DNA from: Robertmurraya sp.
GTDB taxonomy: Bacteria > Bacillota > Bacilli > Bacillales > Cytobacillaceae
Direction: 5' to 3'
DNA: 64,000 nucleotides
NCBI GenBank assembly: GCA_025451895.1
Contig: JANWJP010000021.1
Location: 1-64,000 of the forward strand
Below the pieces are notes generated by a model. That model searched no databases. It was not told where the DNA came from and saw nothing but the letters and a program-made list of their open reading frames with translations. Shown piece by piece: positions 59,262 to 64,000 of the stretch (position 1 is the stretch's first letter; each line of letters starts with the position of its first letter). A program made the translations under genes and the position numbers.

Positions 59262-60053
59262 ATGGGCGCAATCAAATGGTATTTAGAATATGAGATTAAG
59301 AAAAACCGTCCCGGTCTTCTCGGGGATATTGCATCCCTTTTGGGAATGTTACAGATAAATATTTTAACGATCAATGGCGTGGAAGAAGGAAGGCGCGGTT
59401 TATTAATTCTTGCCGACAGTGATGATCAAATTGTTCGTCTTGAGTCAATATTACATACGATGGATACAATAAAAGTAATTAAATCCCGAAAGCCTGAATT
59501 GAGTGATCTTCTCGCTGTCAGGCATGGACGATACATACAACGGAACGCAAATGATGAAAAGATTTTTCGGTTTGTCAGGGACGAACTGGGACTGCTTGTT
59601 GATTTTATGGCGGAATTGTTTAAACAGGAAGGCCACAGACTTGTCGGGATTCGTGGTAAGCCGCGTGTCGGAAAAACGGAGTCAGTCGTGGCAGCGAGTG
59701 TCTGCGCCAATAAACGGTGGGTTTTTATTTCTTCAACCTTGATTAAGCAAACCGTTCGTAATCAATTAATTAAGGATGAATATAGTCCGGAGCATCTGTT
59801 TATTATTGATGGAATGGTTTCTGCCAGAAATGCGGATGAAAGGCACTGGCAGCTTGTGAGGGAAATTATGCGGTTACCGGCTGTCAAGGTAGTGGAGCAT
59901 CCGGATATTTTTGTGCAAAATACTGAATACACCTTAAATGATTTTGACTGCATCATTGAATTGCGCCACAAGCCTGAAGAAGAAATTTTTCACAGGACGG
60001 AGGGGACAAATCAATTATTTTCAAATTTTGAGTTTGGAGGATATGATTTTTAA
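59262..60053 (+). CDS. ymfK: DUF3388 protein YmfK with ACT-like and P-loop regions
   Basis: YmfK (263 aa) is a DUF3388 protein. The first 75 residues resemble an ACT domain (YEIKKNRPGLLGDIASLLGM), a fold that often binds small ligands. Residues 129-141 (GIRGKPRVGKTES) are a P-loop-like motif, which suggests nucleotide binding. The function is unknown. TAGGAGG precedes the ATG. It lies 21 nt before rodZ and is probably co-transcribed with it. Confidence 0.88.
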   Translation: MGAIKWYLEYEIKKNRPGLLGDIASLLGMLQINILTINGVEEGRRGLLILADSDDQIVRLESILHTMDTIKVIKSRKPELSDLLAVRHGRYIQRNANDEKIFRFVRDELGLLVDFMAELFKQEGHRLVGIRGKPRVGKTESVVAASVCANKRWVFISSTLIKQTVRNQLIKDEYSPEHLFIIDGMVSARNADERHWQLVREIMRLPAVKVVEHPDIFVQNTEYTLNDFDCIIELRHKPEEEIFHRTEGTNQLFSNFEFGGYDF

Positions 60054-60074
60054 ATAAATGGCAGGTGTTGTAAA

Positions 60075-61022
60075 GTGACTGAATTAGGAAAAAGGCTTAG
60101 AGAAGCCCGCCTGGAAAAAGGCATGAGTATTGAAGACTTACAAGAAATAACAAAAATTCAAAAACGTTATTTGCTTGGCATTGAAGAAGGCAATTACAGT
60201 ATGATGCCGGGGCCGTTTTATGTTCGTGCCTTTATTAAACAGTACGCAGAAGCGGTTGGTCTCAATCCTGAAGAAATATTTGAGCAGTATAAATCAGATA
60301 TTCCTTCTACAAACAGGGAAGACCTTCCGGAACAACTTTCCCGTGTTCAATCGAGGAAGAGTGTGCCTGTCAGTAATTCGAAATTTCTGGATATGCTTCC
60401 AAGGATTTTGATTATTGCTTTTGTATTAGGCGCATTAGTTCTGTTATGGTACCTGCTTCCTAATTTCACCAGCAAAGATACCGGTCCGGCACAAGAGAAA
60501 AGTGATGAAGAAATTCATTTTGACAAGTCCGACGAGTTGACGAATGAACCGGAAGAAGAAGAACCGGCAAATGAAGACGAGCCCGGCAAGGAATCTGAGC
60601 CTGGAGAAGAAGAGGAAACCGAAGGCGGCGTTGAAGGAGATGAAGAAGAAGCCGGTGAAGAGAATGGAGGGCAGGGACAGAAACCTGAGATTGCCGTTGT
60701 TGAAGCGAAAGGGAAAATCACAATTTATGAAGTAAAGAATATTGAAGAAGTTGAGCTGAAAATTGTGTCAAAAGGAGAAACTTGGGTTAAAGTTTTAAAC
60801 AGTAAAAATGAACCCCTTTTTGACGGTGGAATGCTTGTTGCCGGCAGTGAAAATGAAAGTTTAACATTTGATGTAACAAACGAATCCGAGGTATTCATTG
60901 TAGCCGGCAGGACGCAGGATACGGAAATTTATATAAACGGATATTTGCTTGAGTATGCCGTTTCACCAAGCGATCAGGTCAGACAAGATATTACAATACG
61001 TTTTGTGAAAGATAGTGAATAG
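60075..61022 (+). CDS. rodZ: Cytoskeletal protein RodZ
   Basis: RodZ (YmfM, 315 aa) connects MreB to the membrane and to cell wall synthesis. It has an N-terminal helix-turn-helix domain (residues 1-75, GKRLREARLEKGMSIEDLQE), a basic linker, one membrane helix (about 108-128), a long Glu/Pro-rich acidic linker (about 140-205), and a C-terminal extracytoplasmic domain. The GTG start has AGGTG about 7 nt upstream. The stop codon lies inside a compound terminator palindrome. Confidence 0.95.
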   Translation: MTELGKRLREARLEKGMSIEDLQEITKIQKRYLLGIEEGNYSMMPGPFYVRAFIKQYAEAVGLNPEEIFEQYKSDIPSTNREDLPEQLSRVQSRKSVPVSNSKFLDMLPRILIIAFVLGALVLLWYLLPNFTSKDTGPAQEKSDEEIHFDKSDELTNEPEEEEPANEDEPGKESEPGEEEETEGGVEGDEEEAGEENGGQGQKPEIAVVEAKGKITIYEVKNIEEVELKIVSKGETWVKVLNSKNEPLFDGGMLVAGSENESLTFDVTNESEVFIVAGRTQDTEIYINGYLLEYAVSPSDQVRQDITIRFVKDSE

Positions 61023-61055
61023 TCATCATATTGATGACTATTTTTCACTATCTTT
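61008..61055 (+). terminator. Compound palindromic terminator after rodZ
   Basis: The inner stem TAGTCATCA (61020-61028) / TGATGACTA (61032-61040), loop TAT, is followed by TTTTT and is a good intrinsic terminator. It is enclosed by an outer 12-bp repeat AAAGATAGTGAA (61008-61019) / TTCACTATCTTT (61044-61055). The whole 48-nt block is almost fully palindromic and includes the rodZ stop. Confidence 0.85.
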
Positions 61056-61060
61056 ATGAT
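61031..61060 (+). promoter_or_regulatory. Possible sigma-A promoter of pgsA
   Basis: TTGATG (61031-61036) and TATGAT (61055-61060), spacer 18 nt. The -35 lies inside the rodZ terminator stem, so terminator and promoter would overlap. Confidence 0.4.
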
Positions 61061-61130
61061 AAAATAATTTTGAACGATCCAAGAAATAGTTTTACATTTT
61101 TTACACAACAGAAAGAGAGGGTAAATAAAT

Positions 61131-61709
61131 ATGAATTTGCCTAATAAGATCACGATTACACGAATCCTCCTGATACCTTTGTTTTTGGTAATTGTCCTTG
61201 TCGATTTTAATTGGGGTAATATGGTTCTTTTTGGTGCGGAAATGCCGGTAAATCAATTTGTCGGAGCATTGATTTTTATCATCGCTTCAACTACAGATTG
61301 GATAGACGGTCATTACGCCAGAAAACATAATCTTGTAACAAATTTAGGGAAGTTTCTCGATCCTCTGGCCGACAAACTTTTGGTAACAGCTGCATTTGTT
61401 GTTTTAGTTGAAATGGGGTCGGCTGCTTCTTGGATTGTTGTCGTTATTCTTGCCAGGGAATTTGCCGTTACCGGGCTTCGGCTTGTTTTAGCCGGCGAAG
61501 GCAAGGTAGTTGCTGCGAGCAAGCTCGGAAAAATTAAAACTTGGACACAAATTGTTGCTATATGTTCGTTGCTGTTGAATAATACTATTTTTACATTGAT
61601 TGATTTTCGTTTCGACCAGGTTGCCTTATGGATTGCCCTGTTCTTTACGATTCTATCCGGATGGGATTATTTCCAAAAGAACTGGCATGCTTTTTCGGAA
61701 ACAAAGTGA
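61131..61709 (+). CDS. pgsA: Phosphatidylglycerophosphate synthase
   Basis: PgsA (192 aa) makes phosphatidylglycerophosphate from CDP-diacylglycerol (the CdsA product) and glycerol 3-phosphate, the committed step to phosphatidylglycerol. It is a four-to-five-helix membrane protein with the CDP-alcohol phosphotransferase motif DWIDGHYAR...GKFLDPLADK. AGAGAGGG precedes the ATG. Confidence 0.97.
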   Translation: MNLPNKITITRILLIPLFLVIVLVDFNWGNMVLFGAEMPVNQFVGALIFIIASTTDWIDGHYARKHNLVTNLGKFLDPLADKLLVTAAFVVLVEMGSAASWIVVVILAREFAVTGLRLVLAGEGKVVAASKLGKIKTWTQIVAICSLLLNNTIFTLIDFRFDQVALWIALFFTILSGWDYFQKNWHAFSETK

Positions 61710-61785
61710 CGGGATTTCTGTCTGTCTCATAAGATTTGTTTAAGGAGCTGTTTTTCAGCCGTATTCTGAAGTTAAGGTGGTTTTT

Positions 61786-63039
61786 ATGAACGGTGAGATC
61801 ATTGCTGTAGGCTCTGAACTGTTATTAGGGCAAATAGCCAACACAAATGCCCAATTTCTCTCAAAACAGCTTGCTGATATAGGGATTAATGTTTTTTATC
61901 ATACAGTGGCGGGCGATAATTCGAACCGTCTGAAATCAGTGATTAAAATTGCGGAACAGCGCTCAAATCTAATTATCCTGACCGGAGGATTGGGGCCTAC
62001 GAAAGATGACCTCACAAAGGAAACCGTGGCTTCCCATTTGGGGAAAAGGCTTGTTTTGAATGAGCAGGCTCTTGCTTCCATTCAGAGCTATTTTCAAAAA
62101 ACAAACCGCCAACTCACTGAAAACAGCCGGAAGCAGGCCTTGGTCATTGAAGGCAGCGAGATACTGCCCAATGATTACGGAATGGCGCCGGGAATGGTGA
62201 TAAAAACGAAAGAATGCGTTTATATGCTTTTACCCGGCCCGCCAAAAGAATTGGAGCCAATGTTTCTGAAGTATGGGAAAGCCGCTTTATTAAACGGGAG
62301 CAAGACAAACGGCAAAATTATTTCCAGGGTTTTGCGCTTTTTTGGAATTGGGGAAGCCGCCCTGGAAACAAAAATTGAAGATCTAATTGATGAACAAAAA
62401 AATCCGACCATTGCTCCGCTGGCTTCGGATGGAGAAGTGGTTCTCAGGTTGACCGCAAGTCACAGTGATAACGGTGAAGCCACCCGCTTGCTTGATGAAG
62501 CGGAGAAAAAAATCCTGGCCCGTGTCGGACAGTTTTTTTACGGTTATGATTCCTCCACCCTGTTTCATGTCCTTTCAGACAAACTAAAAAAAGCAAAGCT
62601 TACTATTGCAGCGGCAGAGAGCCTGACAGGCGGATTGTTTCAGCAGGAGTTGACCGCCATACCCGGAGCAAGCACCATTTTTAAAGGCGGGGTTGTTTGC
62701 TACGCCACAGAGATAAAAAGGGATATTCTTAAGGTAAAGGATGAGACAATCAGGGAAAAAGGTGTTGTCAGTCCTGAATGTGCCGCTGAATTAGCGGAAA
62801 ATATCAGGAAATTGATGTCTGCTGATGTTGGAATCAGCTTTACCGGAGTTGCGGGTCCCGACAGCCAGGAGGGAAAACCGGTCGGCACTGTATTTATTGG
62901 AGTTTCAATCGCCGGAAAAACGGAAGTAAAAGAGTTCCAACTCGGAGGGACGAGGGATGCAATCCGTTTAAGGACTGCGAAGCATGGAAGCTTTTTATTA
63001 TTAAAAGTATTAAAAACATATCGGCCGGATGTTTCATAG
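61786..63039 (+). CDS. cinA: CinA, competence/damage-inducible protein
   Basis: CinA (417 aa) combines an N-terminal MoaB/MogA-like domain ([25 protein letters not shown]) with a C-terminal NMN-amidohydrolase-type domain ([32 protein letters not shown]). Family members hydrolyse ADP-ribose and deamidate NMN in pyridine nucleotide recycling; in B. subtilis it is part of the competence regulon and lies next to recA, as here. The ATG at 61786 has AAGGTGG about 7 nt upstream and is preferred to the GTG at 61777. Confidence 0.96.
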   Translation: MNGEIIAVGSELLLGQIANTNAQFLSKQLADIGINVFYHTVAGDNSNRLKSVIKIAEQRSNLIILTGGLGPTKDDLTKETVASHLGKRLVLNEQALASIQSYFQKTNRQLTENSRKQALVIEGSEILPNDYGMAPGMVIKTKECVYMLLPGPPKELEPMFLKYGKAALLNGSKTNGKIISRVLRFFGIGEAALETKIEDLIDEQKNPTIAPLASDGEVVLRLTASHSDNGEATRLLDEAEKKILARVGQFFYGYDSSTLFHVLSDKLKKAKLTIAAAESLTGGLFQQELTAIPGASTIFKGGVVCYATEIKRDILKVKDETIREKGVVSPECAAELAENIRKLMSADVGISFTGVAGPDSQEGKPVGTVFIGVSIAGKTEVKEFQLGGTRDAIRLRTAKHGSFLLLKVLKTYRPDVS

Positions 63040-63076
63040 GGGATCCCTGATTTGAAACATCCTCTTTCTATTTTTT
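63027..63076 (+). terminator. Terminator of cinA
   Basis: GGATGTTTCA (63027-63036) pairs perfectly with TGAAACATCC (63053-63062); the loop holds a second short AGGG/CCCT stem. TCTTTCTATTTTTT follows. The cinA stop is inside the structure. Confidence 0.75.
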
Positions 63077-63359
63077 GTCTTTTTGCTTTTTTTGACCGCG
63101 GAATGGCTCCGGGTGTCTGTTTTAATCCGTCGCCGCTTTGAACCGGAGTTCACAAAATTGAGGAAAGATGAATTTAAATCCCAACCGGTTTTTACATCAT
63201 TATTTATTAAGGTTGTTCTAATTGTGCATGACTTCCATCCGGAAAGGACACGGATGCATGGGGGGAAATTTGAATAATCCACTGCATTAGCACCGGAAAA
63301 TTTATTTTTCTCTTTAAGGAAAATTAAAATTTCGCCAGAGAATGGTTTTGAAAACAAAA
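63077..63359 (+). other. Non-coding stretch between cinA and recA
   Basis: This 283-bp stretch contains a 64-codon open frame (63083-63277) with no ribosome binding site and no family resemblance. I see no RNA motif. It appears to be spacer upstream of the recA control region. Confidence 0.5.
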
Positions 63360-63373
63360 CGAAAATACGTTCG
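63360..63373 (+). promoter_or_regulatory. LexA (SOS) box of recA
   Basis: CGAAAATACGTTCG matches the Bacillus LexA consensus CGAACNNNNGTTCG with one mismatch. It ends 10 nt before the -35 of the recA promoter, where bound LexA would block RNA polymerase. Confidence 0.8.
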
Positions 63374-63382
63374 ATTTTTTTC

Positions 63383-63411
63383 TCGACAAATGGGATAAAA
63401 ACAGTTATATT
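63383..63411 (+). promoter_or_regulatory. Sigma-A promoter of recA
   Basis: TCGACA (63383-63388) and TATATT (63406-63411), spacer 17 nt, give a leader of about 55 nt before the recA GTG. A LexA box lies directly upstream. Confidence 0.75.
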
Positions 63412-63473
63412 TAATATAGGTTTTTGAGATAAGAACTCCCTGCCGGACAGGGTTTAATTAAGGAGGATAAACT

Positions 63474-64000
63474 GTGAGTGATCGACAAGCTGCCCTTGAA
63501 ATGGCGTTAAAACAAATAGAAAAGCAATTTGGAAAAGGTTCCATTATGAAGCTCGGTGAGCAGGCGGAACAGCAAATTGCCACTTGTCCGAGCGGCTCCC
63601 TGGCTCTCGATGCTGCTTTGGGAGTCGGCGGTTATCCGAGAGGACGTATTATTGAAATTTATGGCCCTGAAAGTTCAGGGAAAACAACTGTTGCTTTGCA
63701 TGCCATTGCCGAGGCGCAAGCAGCTGGCGGAACCGCTGCATTTATTGATGCCGAGCATGCCCTGGATCCTGTTTATGCCGCTAAATTAGGAGTCAATATT
63801 GATGAACTGCTTCTGTCCCAGCCTGATACAGGAGAGCAGGCTTTGGAAATTGCCGAAGCATTGGTAAGAAGCGGCGCCATTGATATCATTGTTATTGACT
63901 CTGTAGCTGCGCTTGTTCCCAAGGCGGAAATTGAAGGAGAAATGGGAGATTCCCATGTGGGTCTGCAGGCCCGCTTAATGTCACAGGCACTGCGTAAATT
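63474..64000 (+). CDS. recA: Recombinase RecA (3' partial)
   Basis: This is the N-terminal 175 residues of RecA, the strand-exchange recombinase and SOS co-protease; the gene runs off the window. It has the conserved [20 protein letters not shown] start, Walker [10 protein letters not shown], the AEHALDP block, Walker [13 protein letters not shown] and the start of loop L1 ([20 protein letters not shown]). The GTG start follows AAGGAGG 7 nt upstream and is preceded by promoter and LexA box, so it should be DNA-damage inducible. Confidence 0.97.
   Translation, partial: MSDRQAALEMALKQIEKQFGKGSIMKLGEQAEQQIATCPSGSLALDAALGVGGYPRGRIIEIYGPESSGKTTVALHAIAEAQAAGGTAAFIDAEHALDPVYAAKLGVNIDELLLSQPDTGEQALEIAEALVRSGAIDIIVIDSVAALVPKAEIEGEMGDSHVGLQARLMSQALRK

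Noticed and set aside
63083-63277. 64-codon frame between cinA and recA
   Set aside because: No SD, no start context and no family resemblance; it begins right after the cinA terminator.

Overview
The window is a stretch of Bacillaceae core chromosome from a motile, endospore-forming Firmicute of moderately low GC (about 40% by eye). Every protein-coding gene lies on the + strand. Gene order follows the Bacillus subtilis fla/che-to-recA segment almost gene for gene. The sporulation genes dpaA, dpaB and spoIIIE, strong AAGGAGG ribosome binding sites and frequent TTG/GTG starts support this. No mobile element, CRISPR array, tRNA, rRNA or obvious horizontal island was seen. The species is not assigned.

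Layout. (1) 1-14794: distal half of the flagellar/chemotaxis operon: hook protein flgE (5' end outside the window), swrD, fliL, fliM, fliY, cheY, fliZ, fliP, fliQ, fliR, flhB, flhA, flhF, flhG, cheD, sigD, a 100-residue gene of unknown function, and swrB. The cheB-cheA-cheW-cheC block that lies between flhG and cheD in B. subtilis is absent here. (2) 14987-29734: growth genes rpsB, tsf, pyrH, frr, uppS, cdsA, dxr, rasP, proS and polC, several with their own promoters and terminators. (3) 29782-35436: the rimP-nusA-rnpM-rpl7ae-infB-ylxP-rbfA transcription/translation operon, with a strong promoter and two hairpins that look like attenuators. (4) 35574-43763: truB, ribF, rpsO (own promoter and leader), pnp, ylxY, mlpA and ymxH. 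(5) 43911-49037: dipicolinate synthase dpaAB behind a sigma-K-like promoter, then asd, dapG and dapA, which together make the dipicolinate/diaminopimelate/lysine precursors. (6) 49195-64000: rnjB, tepA, ylzJ, spoIIIE, ymfF-ymfH-ymfI (linked to elongation factor P modification), ymfJ, ymfK, rodZ, pgsA, cinA and the 5' part of recA, which has a near-consensus LexA box.

I found no unknown multi-gene system. The most unusual items are regulatory: a perfect 12-bp hairpin between the Shine-Dalgarno sequence and the GTG of swrD, which would bring the two to about 8 nt apart when folded; minimal AUG-stop reading frames placed on the start sites of nusA (ATG TAA ATG) and rnjB (ATG AAT TGA overlapping TTG); two candidate attenuators around rimP; and the missing cheBAWC block. 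Coordinates, repeats and motifs were read by eye, and family assignments are from memory of homologues; no searches were run.
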